From Apteryx mantelli (taxonomy: Eukaryota > Chordata > Aves > Apterygiformes > Apterygidae): a DNA stretch of 64,000 bases. The notes beneath the pieces are model-generated. The model was not told the origin of the DNA and searched no databases. It was given only the letters and a program-made list of their open reading frames with translations. Position 1 is the stretch's first letter. Every line of letters begins with the position of its first letter. A program made the translations under genes and the position numbers. Positions 24,301 through 32,310 of this stretch are shown here, piece after piece. The stretch covers positions 61,504,768-61,568,767 of the forward strand of contig NC_089981.1 in NCBI RefSeq assembly GCF_036417845.1, in the 5' to 3' direction.

Positions 24301-27300
24301 TGATTTTTCTAAGACTTAAGCAGAGCCAAGATAGGTACCAAACCATCTTTAAAAAAAGAAAAAAAAAAAAAAATCACAATTCACCCTCTGAGTTGGTGAG
24401 TAACTAGGCATACATGGCATGAGACAGTTTTGGTTGCAGCATAATAACTAGCCATGAGAAACACCTGAGCAAGTGTCACATTCTATCCAGTACATTGAAC
24501 CATATGGATTTGTTCTCTCTCACCAAACCAGACAGATGTGTAACAGCAAGTTTTCACTGCACTTGAGACAGCTCTACAATGTGGTATACAGGCTGCTTGT
24601 CACAGGTTGCTTCAGCACAGATTGCACAGCCCCTTCTACAAAGTGAGGCATTGCAGCTGCACTCAGGAGTCCTGACCTCACTTCTGAGTTACAACAGCAG
24701 AACTGGAGGAGTACAAGCATCTACTTTTGTACTGGGAATGTGCAGTAATCAGACAGTACACAGGACAAAGCGCTTCAGGACAGCAGTAACTGCAAGAGAT
24801 AGGCCAGGGAAATCTTTATGGTTACAACTCAAAAGGTATCATCTTCCAATCACTCTGCCATCATTAGAGCACAGTAACAGAGACGGAGTACAGATTAGGC
24901 ATAGAAAAGCAGTATTCACGCCCCATGTTAAATCTAACTTTCTTTTAGTGAAGACAGTTTAGAAGTCCTCTTGCAAAACCCAGGAGCTGAACTTCATACC
25001 AACATTCTTCTCTCCTGGGTAAGTGCTTGTCAAGGCAGGTTAGGCATTACTCAAAAACAATAGGGTAAAGATTGCAGGGCAAGGCTGTTTCTTTGTCGGC
25101 TTGAGTTTAAAGATAAGTACATTGGACACTGAAGTGATCCAAGACACCTTTACTAGGCTTTACTTGTGTGGACAAAGCCAGGCTCAATCACCTTTTCTCC
25201 TGGAGAGGGAATGTCATTGTAAGCAGACACAATGGTGTTTTGGGGAACACTTCACCATTAACTTTGCCATTCTCTTGGACCCTCTCAAAAGGGCTGGGTA
25301 GGTCATGAAGAAAGACAGAAACTATGTGCTTGGGACAAGTATGTGGCTGCATGCAGCTATCCATAAAACTGTAATGAACATATAAAGGAAAAAAACCCAA
25401 AGCTCATTACTGAGTTCAATTGCTTAAAAAAAAAAAAAAAATACCATAAGGCATCTGAGGCACAGCAGTTTAAGATGATTTAAGCTTAGGCTGGTATGGC
25501 CCCTTCCCTGCAGCAGCACCACTCTCTCTGGAGGCTGACCACTCAGTTGTGTGAGCTCCCTCAGCTTAAGGCAAAATGTGGGGCTGCACTGTCCAGACCT
25601 AGATCAGGTTAAGCAGCTGTGGAGTGACTCCCTTCACCGCCTGCTGCTTTCCCCTCCTTTCAGAACCATACTGAGGGACACTTAGCAGTAAATACAGATG
25701 AAGGTTACTAATTCCAGTCTAAACTATTAACTGAAAGTTCCTACAGAAATTTAAGTCCTTTTTTTCCTTTAACAGTTGCTGGTCTGGTCTTAAGAGCTCA
25801 TAAAAAAAATGCATCTGTACAACAGACAATAGAAGTGATCTTGGCTACTGCACAGACATGCTACTGGGCTAATTTTACTTGGCAATGCTGAAAGCTAGGA
25901 AGAAGCAAGGATTCTCATTCAGCTGGCTCAAGTGGGACCTGCAAACAAACACTGTGATGGGACCCTGTGTTGGCCAAAGTCTGAAAATGAAATCATATCA
26001 AGATTATGTCTTGCCTTGGATACACAAGGATTAATTTCATTTGTTTCACCCAAAAGTTTTAAGAGCTCTGTAACAATCTCTGTTGTGTCCTTCTGGGTAG
26101 GTCTTTTTGAAATGCATGCAGTTTTCAAAGATTATTTCTTCACAGGAAGTCTCCTTTCATCCTGCAGCTTTCGAGTCTGCTCTTTTTTTTGCAAACAGGT
26201 CTATTACTCCTTCCAGGAATCGCATACTTTGCACTTTTACTCACCAGGTCTCCTACTCAGCACCTCTCTCATCTCTTACCCCCTTCATCCTCTGCTCCAC
26301 AAGATTTTCTAAGTTAAACAAGCTCAGCTGCTCTAGGGAAAAGTGCCATCCTCCCCTCCTGAAGGCTCTACCTGACCTGAGAACGCAATAGCTACAACAA
26401 GGCAATAAGGCAACCTTCCTTTCTGCTGCTCAGCCTTATCTTTTTAAATGAGATCTAATGCAGATAAACAAGCCACTGTGTTTTTCAGCACCAGTCGTTA
26501 TTTATAAGCAAAAATAGCTGAAAACATGGCAAAGCTATAGTCACAAACACATGATCAAGTATTTAACTCAAGAATATACTATTTGACAAGCACAGTTATA
26601 AATTACAGATAATAACATTCTGTAAAACGGAAATAAAGCTCTACCTACTGGACATTTTGATCCCAGTGATTAGGGTCACACTGGCCACATAGCAACTCTA
26701 TTCTGTTTTGCTCTTTGCAATACTACATGAATAAAGGAAATATTATATACATTATATAATATAAATATATAATATTATATAAATAATATATTATATATGT
26801 GTGTGTGAGAGAGAGAGATAAGCAGATGAAGGAGATCTCTGGCTGATGGGAGAGGCTGCCTTCAGATGTAGGGGGACCCCCCCCACCTTGCAATAACCAG
26901 GAAAGGAAAAAAAAAACCACCCCTCAAACCTACAGGAAAACATCATTAGCAACTAAGGACTAGATGTCACTACTGTTGAAGAGAACAGCAAATAATTACA
27001 AAGCTTAAAACAGCCTTGAAAATAAAACAACTCTTTAACACAGAGGAAGCATCCACTAACCTTTTCGCATGACATAATTGAAAAATTGCATGATAGATAT
27101 CCTCCCATAAGGATCATTATGCAGTAATTTAGCAAAGATCTTAGCTGTGAAGAACTGCCTGTAAAACATAAACAAAAACCTAATTCTGTGCATCTGATAA
27201 CACTGCACTGACATATCCAGTTACAGTACGCAATTTAAAATATGGTTTTAATAAGATAGGATGTGTTCAGTGTCTTCAAAGAGGTTAATTTGCTACACTA

Positions 27301-30300
27301 CAGCCAACAAGTGTTCTGTGAATTTTTGGAAAGTATACACTTAGTTAAGATCCTACCGAGAAACAATGGTAAACTCATAAAGCAGCAGCCTTTGCTGTTC
27401 ATGAACAGGAGCAGTGACTTAGGAGTTTTAAGATGTTTTATTCAATTTCGTTCCACTTTAGTACAAATATTTGGCAGCTTCCAATCTTCCACAATGATAA
27501 ATGCATAAACAGAACCAACAGTACTGTCAACAAATCTGCTTCTGCCCAAAACTCAAAGCTATGTGCAGAAGCAGCTTCCAACAGTAAAGAAGGACTAGTC
27601 ATTGTATGATGTACACAGAACATAAAGTAGAAATTTATCCATCTGAAGATGTCAGGGAAAGCTGGTTTACTGACCACTCTAGCATCATGAAAACGCCTAT
27701 GCTCATTATAGCTGCTTCTTCAAAAGGCTGTGGTACCCCCTTTTACAGACATCTCTATCAGAAGGTCCCACAAGGATATAGGACAACACAACCTTTGCAA
27801 GGATGCAAAGCAACAAGTTCACCAATAACTTTTTGAACATTATTTCTCTCACCATTAAACTGCTTCTATCTACTTTAATAATCAAAAGTTATGGCACCAC
27901 TTAGATTTAGCCAGAATAAGCACAGACAAGAGAGGAAAGCCTTACTTGCATTTAGGTCCAGCTTTTTCACCAACTTTCAAGAAGTTCTCATAGTTGATCA
28001 TTGCTTCTTCTCCAATCATTGGTGATGTCTGATGTTTGTCCAGCAGAAACCAGAGATTCTTAAAAGGCATTTATATTTGGTTAAGAAGGTATCTCTCTAT
28101 AGATGTCAATGTGCTTAATATGTATATAAGAATACATTTTTACTGCAGAGTTATTTAGTAATCAGCACAGAATGTCAGTTCAGTCAGAAAAGCAAGCAAT
28201 CAGTATTTCCACTGCTCCAAACTGGTGTTATATACACCTGTATGTGTTACTAGGATTTCTAGGGCCACACTTAGCACTGCAGTAAATTTAACCATCTTTG
28301 GAGTTTCTCTCAATGGTATGTAAACAGAACCTATTTCTTCTTCTGGGCCACTAAGGAAATTGTTGGAATACACTGGAAGACTAGAAGCCATTGATTTAGA
28401 CCTCATTTACATCATAACATCCAAGTTTTACACTTAGGTTACCAGCTTAAGACTACGCAGCACTTAGGCTTTAGCCAGTACTTCACAGCAAGCCAACTCG
28501 CCCAGGTACAAGGCACCTTACAAACTGCACAAGAAGATTCTGTGGACGGACAGAAGACAATAAAACTCTGTAGACAGAGGAATTCTGTCAAAAGCCATTC
28601 AAAACATACAGAAAATAGTTTCTTACCTGAAGCTCTTCATTATCCAACAGTTCTCTACTTTTTCTTTGCAGAAAGACTGCTCTAGACTCTTCTCTTAATT
28701 TCTGAAGCAAGACTTCATCTTCAGCTGGTAGCTATAAACATTGTGGCATTTCAATTTTCTGTACAGTAGTAGCATTCAAAAACTACAGAGCCAACAAGTA
28801 TTCTTAGACCTGACTCATATCTTCTGATACTGTTCTACTCCATAGAAAATACTGAAATATCTACCAGAATGCTGTGTGGTATCTGCTTCTTCTAGATAGA
28901 GAAATATCACTTGCATGCTGTCTCAGATTATTTTAATATTGAAATAGATATTTAAAGCAGGACATCTTCGACATGAGAAACTGAAAAAGACCTGCCTCAC
29001 ACCTGATAACCCACCTAGTAAGCTCTTTCCCATGGCTTCAAGACAGGAGGGCTCTCACATAGAAGACATTTACTACTGTGCTATTAGTCAGGAGAGACAG
29101 GAGCGCCTTCTGTTTCACAGTAGGCCTGAGTCTCAAAGATGAGATCGTCTGCTAGACAAGATCAATGAGATTTGGCAAGCAAGATGGATGGGATGGGAGG
29201 ATGTTTACCATGGAAGTTCTGCTGATGTTTACATGAGAAGCTATACAGCACTACCAGAATTTGAATGGTTGCATGCATATTCAGCAACTGAAACAAAGGC
29301 ATTTGAGAATTTAATCGGCAGAAACTCATGTTCCTAAGGAATATCCTGTAAGGTTACACAGTAGCTGAGCAGGTGTGTTGACAAGTTGTGACAGTGTGCT
29401 CCTTTCCCCCTCGATGTGCTCTCTCCCCCTCAACCTGACCTCCATGTAAACAGCACGTGTGCAGGGGCTAATTGAGCACGCGCCAACTAAGGCCCCTCTA
29501 GCATGCAAATATGTCTACGAGTCAATCATCTCCCCCCCCATAAACAGGGGGCAGCCCAGAGTCCATTGGGCTCTCCTGTACGGCAGTGGGCTGCACTGCA
29601 GAACCTCCTCCTGAGCAGGGAGGTCTCTCAAGGTTACTCCTCGAGGTTGAGAGATTCCTTACCCGCGACAGATCTTCAGTAAGTGATTAATAGCATGCTG
29701 AACTTCTGCTAACTTCGCAAAACTTTGCTGAGTTATACCTCTGATTAATTGTGCACATAATCCCTTAGACATAAACCATTGACCAAGTCTGAGACTAGGA
29801 TTGGATCCAGCCGCACCTAGGCTCCTCTCTGAAGGAGTTTAGAAAGCAAGGGGGTCCTTTCCGAACCTCGTGAATCAATGGGAGGGTCTCCATTGCGCAT
29901 GCATCTGATCCTGTCCTTCATGCAGTAAATAACTGAGTGAACCTTGCCAATTGAACCTTGTCATATCATTCTTATTTACAACTGAACTTTGTTAAGTCAC
30001 TATCTTACCGCAATAAACATAGTGCTGCTTCCCTCTTATGAGTGAAGTGCATCACTCCTTCGCGACACAAGTGCTAACAATACCAAAATGTCAAACTTGT
30101 GCTCTTTCTTGTATTTCCCCCTGAATATGGTTTACCTCAGAAATAAATACCCTGACCAAAAATTTCTGCTGGATGATGCAAGCAGCAGCTCTGTCTTTAG
30201 TCTGCAAGATCAACGACACATTCTTTTCATGAATACCACTATGTCTAAACAAAAACAGGAGGATGTGTATTTTATAACACTGGTATATCAAAAATTAGGT

Positions 30301-31880
30301 AAAACAAGAAGCTAATTTATCTGAAAAAGGACTTTATTGTTTTATTCAACAGCCAAGCCTACTTCCTTATTAGTAGTAGTGTTAGCAAGCTATTTCATGG
30401 TCTTTTATAGGATGCTTAGCAAATAATTATTTGAAACTGCTGAAATCCACAACTGTAGACTGTGGTTTAGCAACCCACACTGTAGGCTCAGTAACTCTCA
30501 TTTTTCAGATCTTGATCTACTTAAGGTTCTGGGGCTGATATGCCCCTTTGAATATGCATAATTTCTTTTATAATAAGAAACAGTCCTTGGTTTAAGTATA
30601 GCTGGATACCTCACTTACCCTGTAGTAAAACCGTGGTATGTTTGTATATGATGTATTGCCACTTTTTCTTCCTCCTTTCCATTCCATGTAGTATTTTGTG
30701 AACAATTCCATTTCTTCATCCTTCAGCTCTTGTTCACTCTTTTTGGCTGATTAATACAGAAAAGAATTTTCATACTGTACTCCAAATATACAGCATTTCA
30801 ATGTAACAAGGAACCTGAAAAAAGGAATTAATCACGAGTTTTATACAACTATGCTGTTTAATAACACAATTATTATGAGGAATCCACACAAAAGTAAATG
30901 AAGCACATGTTTAATTTAGGTAATAAGCATGTGCACTGAATATGTTATATACTTATTTACTTGAGCATCTACAAAGTACCTTATCCAGTAACTGCACATA
31001 CCTGATACCATACAGTTATGTGGTTGGGACACATACATGGTTATGACTGACAAAGTAGCAACATTCTTGCTTTTCAAAGATTTTAAAAAGAGACTGCTTA
31101 CTGCAAGCAGCAACAGAATATCACCTTTCAGTCTTGCAGGCATATGATGGTATTCTTAAGGTTAGGAGAGTTCTTTGTGTATTCATTTAAGAATCAAGAG
31201 TAACCAGCCAAAGATGTAACAGAGGTACGTACTACAGACAAACCAGCCTTTACAAGACCAATTTCTACATGGCTACACAAGTTTCTCAGTGTTCCTCAGC
31301 CTTGAGCCTTGTTAATGCTAACAACCAGCCAAGGCTTAAGGTTTGTAACAGTAAAGGACTAGCCCGCATGTGCCCTACGATCCAGGCCGGCCTCACTGCA
31401 GCTCGCGCGCCGGCAGCTCTGGGCAGCAGCGGCGCGGCACTGCACGGCGCGGCAGGGCTCCCGCTGCGCTGCCGCACGGGGCCCTGAGCAGAGCTCACAG
31501 ACGAGCCCCGGCTCACAGCGCGCTCCAAGGCGGCGCCACAAGTCCCCGCACCGCTGGTTCGGGGTTTACGGCGCAACGCGCCCGCCCGGCCCCCGGGCCA
31601 ACACGGGCTTGCCGCGAGGGGACGGACCCCGCGGGCGATGGACGCCGCCCGCTCCCCCCGCCGGCGGGAGCCGCCTCCAGCGGCCGTTGGCGCTCCGACG
31701 CCCCGCGGCGGCCGTTACCCGCGGCGAGGAGCGAGGGGCAGGGAGGGGCGGAGCTCCCCTGCCGCGGCCCCAGGCGCTGCACACGCCCGGCCCGGCTCCT
31801 CGCCGCGCCGCCCCGGCCCCGCGGCACTCACGGGCGCTGCGGGCAGCCAGGCGGCTCCTGAGGCTCCGCTTCCAGTCCAT
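15166..31880 (-). CDS. PPP2R3C: PPP2R3C, PP2A/PP5 regulatory subunit B''-gamma (G5PR), complete
   Basis: Thirteen coding exons on the minus strand, all with GT..AG borders and matching phases, total 1353 nt: 450 residues plus stop (human 453). Near-identity to human PPP2R3C is visible along the chain: MDWK start, [117 protein letters not shown] and [14 protein letters not shown] canonical EF-hand loop spans residues 283-294 (D283, D285, N287, G288, E294). A second, degenerate loop at 351-362 ends in Ser instead of Glu. The family binds PP2A catalytic/scaffold subunits and PP5, and human G5PR was found as a partner of GANP; it acts in cytoplasm and nucleus. Loss in humans causes a gonadal dysgenesis syndrome. 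The gene is divergent from PRORP and convergent with FAM177A1. Confidence 0.98.
15355..15897 (-). other. PPP2R3C intron 12
   Basis: Intronic; a C10 run lies near 15402-15411. No other feature recognised. Confidence 0.6.
15898..15957 (-). CDS. PPP2R3C: PPP2R3C coding exon 12
   Basis: 60 nt, phase 0 to 0, encoding [20 protein letters not shown]. Acceptor TTTCTAG, donor AAG|GTTAGT. Confidence 0.95.
15958..19094 (-). other. PPP2R3C intron 11
   Basis: Contains a diverged CR1 copy (17292-18077). Otherwise AT-rich intron, with a poly-T run near 16020 and a (TAAA)-like run near 18553. Confidence 0.6.
17292..18077 (+). mobile_element. old, diverged CR1 LINE fragment
   Basis: Successive blocks follow the 3' part of CR1 ORF2 and the UTR in order: a TCCTGC..CACCTGG block near 17317, GAC..CTTGG.GGACAAGAGG near 17407, GGGCTGCAT and GAAGTGATTATTCCCCTCCA near 17480-17540, ATGAAGAGAGGCTTGAGAAG near 17680, and a 3' UTR ending AGGTCTCTTTCAACCTA near 18050. 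Many indels and no terminal microsatellite show it is old. It is antisense to PPP2R3C. Confidence 0.8.
19095..19232 (-). CDS. PPP2R3C: PPP2R3C coding exon 11
   Basis: 138 nt, phase 0 to 0, residues 323-368, [20 protein letters not shown] to LNYFFR. Holds the second, degenerate EF-hand-like loop [12 protein letters not shown]. Donor AGG|GTAAGT. Confidence 0.96.
19233..21227 (-). other. PPP2R3C intron 10
   Basis: Contains a well-preserved CR1 copy (19777-20580). The rest is AT-rich intron with nothing recognised. Confidence 0.6.
19777..20580 (+). mobile_element. 5'-truncated CR1 LINE, well preserved
   Basis: The plus strand reads the C-terminal part of the CR1 reverse-transcriptase protein: [78 protein letters not shown]. 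An in-frame TAA at 19981-19983 and a small internal loss break the frame. The 3' UTR ends with GATTAGATGATCTCCAGAGG and a GATTCTGTGATTCTATGA tail at 20563-20580, the diagnostic CR1 3' end. Truncation at the 5' end is usual for this family. Non-autonomous and dead; antisense to PPP2R3C. Confidence 0.95.
21228..21364 (-). CDS. PPP2R3C: PPP2R3C coding exon 10 (EF-hand)
   Basis: 137 nt, phase 1 to 0, residues 277-322. Contains the canonical EF-hand loop [12 protein letters not shown] (Asp 1, Asp 3, Asn 5, Gly 6, Leu 8, Glu 12), then [20 protein letters not shown]. Donor ATG|GTAATC is weak. Confidence 0.96.
21365..21981 (-). other. PPP2R3C intron 9
   Basis: Purine-rich in plus sense (AGAGAAAA-type runs); no repeat family or gene recognised. 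Confidence 0.55.
21982..22057 (-). CDS. PPP2R3C: PPP2R3C coding exon 9
   Basis: 76 nt, phase 0 to 1, encoding [20 protein letters not shown] then ALRVY. The acceptor is CACCTAG before TTAAGG; the AG four bases downstream would lose the conserved LR and the frame. Confidence 0.94.
22131..22186 (-). CDS. PPP2R3C: PPP2R3C coding exon 8
   Basis: 56 nt, phase 1 to 0, encoding [19 protein letters not shown]. Acceptor CTACCTGTAG-type, donor GAG|GTAAGA. Separated from exon 9 by an intron of only 73 bases (22058-22130). Confidence 0.95.
22187..23319 (-). other. PPP2R3C intron 7
   Basis: Contains a T22 run on the plus strand at 22556-22577. Nothing else recognised. Confidence 0.6.
23320..23452 (-). 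CDS. PPP2R3C: PPP2R3C coding exon 7
   Basis: 133 nt, phase 0 to 1, residues 189-232 from [20 protein letters not shown] through [20 protein letters not shown] to LRT, identical to human over nearly the whole exon. Donor G|GTAGGT. Confidence 0.97.
23453..24156 (-). other. PPP2R3C intron 6
   Basis: AT-rich intron without a recognisable feature. Confidence 0.6.
24157..24227 (-). CDS. PPP2R3C: PPP2R3C coding exon 6
   Basis: 71 nt, phase 1 to 0, encoding [20 protein letters not shown] then LRES. The acceptor is fed by a (TTTA)n microsatellite in gene sense. Donor TCA|GTAAGT. Confidence 0.95.
24231..24256 (-). repeat. (TAAA)n microsatellite serving as acceptor tract
   Basis: Six TAAA units on the plus strand. 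In PPP2R3C sense this is (TTTA)n ending directly in the CAG of the exon 6 acceptor, so the microsatellite is the pyrimidine-rich tract. Confidence 0.85.
24257..27060 (-). other. PPP2R3C intron 5
   Basis: Longest intron without a mobile element that I can identify. It holds A-rich runs at 24351-24373 and 25426-25441 and an AT-dinucleotide block at 26740-26819. Open frames at 24579-24962 and 25932-26391 have no domain character. Confidence 0.55.
26740..26819. repeat. AT-rich block grading into (GT)n(GA)n
   Basis: About 55 bases of ATTATA/ATAATA-type sequence followed by (TG)5 and (AG)6. The first part is strongly self-complementary and could extrude a hairpin. Confidence 0.8.
27061..27158 (-). 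CDS. PPP2R3C: PPP2R3C coding exon 5
   Basis: 98 nt, phase 2 to 1, encoding [20 protein letters not shown] then [12 protein letters not shown]. Donor is the non-consensus but functional-looking G|GTTAGT. Confidence 0.95.
27159..27945 (-). other. PPP2R3C intron 4
   Basis: Intronic; no feature recognised. Confidence 0.6.
27946..28058 (-). CDS. PPP2R3C: PPP2R3C coding exon 4
   Basis: 113 nt, phase 0 to 2, from [20 protein letters not shown] to [11 protein letters not shown]. The lysine codon is split as AA|G across the next intron. Donor GTAAGG. Confidence 0.95.
28059..28626 (-). other. PPP2R3C intron 3
   Basis: Intronic; no feature recognised. Confidence 0.6.
28627..28731 (-). CDS. PPP2R3C: PPP2R3C coding exon 3
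   Basis: 105 nt, phase 0 to 0, residues 60-94: [20 protein letters not shown] then [15 protein letters not shown], essentially identical to human. Donor CAG|GTAAGA. Confidence 0.96.
29382..29386. repeat. target site duplication, left copy
   Basis: CAAGT immediately before the LTR; identical to 30068-30072. Confidence 0.85.
29387..30067 (+). mobile_element. solo LTR of an endogenous retrovirus
   Basis: A 681-bp block starts TGTGACAG and ends CGCGACA, giving the TG..CA ends of a retroviral LTR. It is flanked on both sides by the same five bases, CAAGT (29382-29386 and 30068-30072). AATAAA at 30012-30017 lies about 50 bases before the end, as expected for an LTR polyadenylation signal in the R region. 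The base composition, GC-richer than the surrounding intron, also marks it as foreign. No internal gag/pol/env sequence or second LTR is present, so the provirus was lost by LTR-LTR recombination. The 5-bp duplication fits gamma- or ERVL-like groups better than ERVK (6 bp). It lies antisense to PPP2R3C. Confidence 0.88.
30068..30072. repeat. target site duplication, right copy
   Basis: CAAGT immediately after the LTR; identical to 29382-29386. Confidence 0.85.
30619..30746 (-). CDS. PPP2R3C: PPP2R3C coding exon 2
   Basis: 128 nt, entered in phase 1 and left in phase 0. Residues 17-59: [20 protein letters not shown], then MEWKGGRK and IPRFYYR. Acceptor AATCAG, donor AGG|GTAAGT. Confidence 0.95.
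30747..31831 (-). other. PPP2R3C intron 1
   Basis: AT-rich up to about 31370, then inside the CpG island. GC-rich long open frames here on both strands are composition artefacts. Confidence 0.6.
31832..31880 (-). CDS. PPP2R3C: PPP2R3C coding exon 1
   Basis: 49 coding nt from ATG (31880-31878) encoding [16 protein letters not shown] plus one base. Donor is GTGAGT. Start chosen because MDWK matches the human N-terminus and it sits in the CpG island. Residues 5-16 are Arg/Ala-rich and less conserved. Confidence 0.93.
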
Positions 31881-31927
31881 GTCCCCCGCGGCGCCCTGCC
31901 CCGCACATCCGGGCTACCGGCGCCCGA

Positions 31928-31937
31928 GTCACGTGAC
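31928..31937. promoter_or_regulatory. GTCACGTGAC palindrome, USF/TFE3/TFEB-type E-box
   Basis: Perfect 10-bp palindrome about 48 bases upstream of the PPP2R3C start codon, matching the USF and CLEAR-type consensus. Confidence 0.7.
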
Positions 31938-31997
31938 CGGCGTACCACCACAGAGGGCAAGGCACCTAGCGACCCTTGACCCGGCCGGCCAGCCCTC

Positions 31998-32009
31998 CGC
32001 GCATGCGCG
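31998..32009. promoter_or_regulatory. NRF1 site (CGCGCATGCGCG)
   Basis: Twelve-base perfect palindrome matching the NRF1 consensus YGCGCAYGCGCR. NRF1 commonly drives nuclear genes for mitochondrial proteins, which fits PRORP. Confidence 0.75.
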
Positions 32010-32024
32010 TTGTCTTGCTGTGCC

Positions 32025-32032
32025 CACGTGAC
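32025..32032. promoter_or_regulatory. second E-box (CACGTGAC)
   Basis: CACGTGAC, same 8-base core as the site at 31928-31937, 97 bases away. Confidence 0.6.
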
Positions 32033-32105
32033 CCGCGAGGCGCTGTGCCCATAACCGATATAGCGGTACAACACGCTACCACGGTGTGTGCTGCGCTCTT
32101 CTCTG

Positions 32106-32163
32106 ATTGGGTGTGTAGAGCCACGTGCGGGCCAACACGCCCCACCCCTTAATCTCTGATTGG
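32106..32163 (-). promoter_or_regulatory. paired inverted CCAAT boxes with E-box
   Basis: CTCTGATTGG at 32101-32110 and CTCTGATTGG again at 32154-32163 are repeated ten-base blocks carrying NF-Y-type CCAAT on the minus strand, 53 bases apart. A CACGTG at 32122-32127 lies between them. Confidence 0.65.
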
Positions 32164-32199
32164 CTCAAAGTCCAACGCGCCGGGTTCAGGGAGCAGTTC

Positions 32200-32310
32200 C
32201 GGTCTGGGTGGAGGTTAGTGCCCTGGTAGTCGCATGGCTGCCGCTCTAAGCATCACCCTGCTGGGATGCTGTAGTGCCGAGGTACCCATGGCTGCCGCTC
32301 ATCGTGCGGG
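32200..32310 (+). other. PRORP: candidate PRORP 5' non-coding exon
   Basis: GC-rich segment just downstream of the CCAAT/E-box cluster, ending GCGGG|GTGAGT at 32310/32311, a strong donor. The coding exon at 33453 has acceptors upstream (AG at 33428-33429, another at 33302-33303, a third at 33047-33048). Short ATGs in this segment have no long frame. The extent of the exon is inferred. Confidence 0.4.

Larger units (their letters stand above)
28732..30618 (-). other. PPP2R3C intron 2
   Basis: More than a third of this intron is a solo LTR (29387-30067). The flanks are ordinary AT-rich intron. Confidence 0.65.
31881..32200. promoter_or_regulatory. bidirectional core promoter region, PPP2R3C (-) and PRORP (+)
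   Basis: About 0.3 kb between the PPP2R3C start codon and the probable PRORP first exon. It holds three CACGTG E-boxes (31930, 32025, 32122), an NRF1 palindrome (31998-32009) and two inverted CCAAT boxes (ATTGG at 32106-32110 and 32159-32163). No clear TATA box. This is the usual make-up of a head-to-head housekeeping promoter; exact start sites are inferred. Confidence 0.8.

Noticed and set aside
29326-29508. Minus-strand open frame rich in Arg/Gly
   Set aside because: Lies across the LTR boundary; a by-product of the GC-richer LTR sequence.
31370-32074. Several 100-160 codon frames on both strands in the CpG island
   Set aside because: Pro/Arg/Ala/Gly-rich translations from low stop density in GC-rich DNA. 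Only the first 49 nt of the minus frame starting at 31880 are real PPP2R3C coding sequence.
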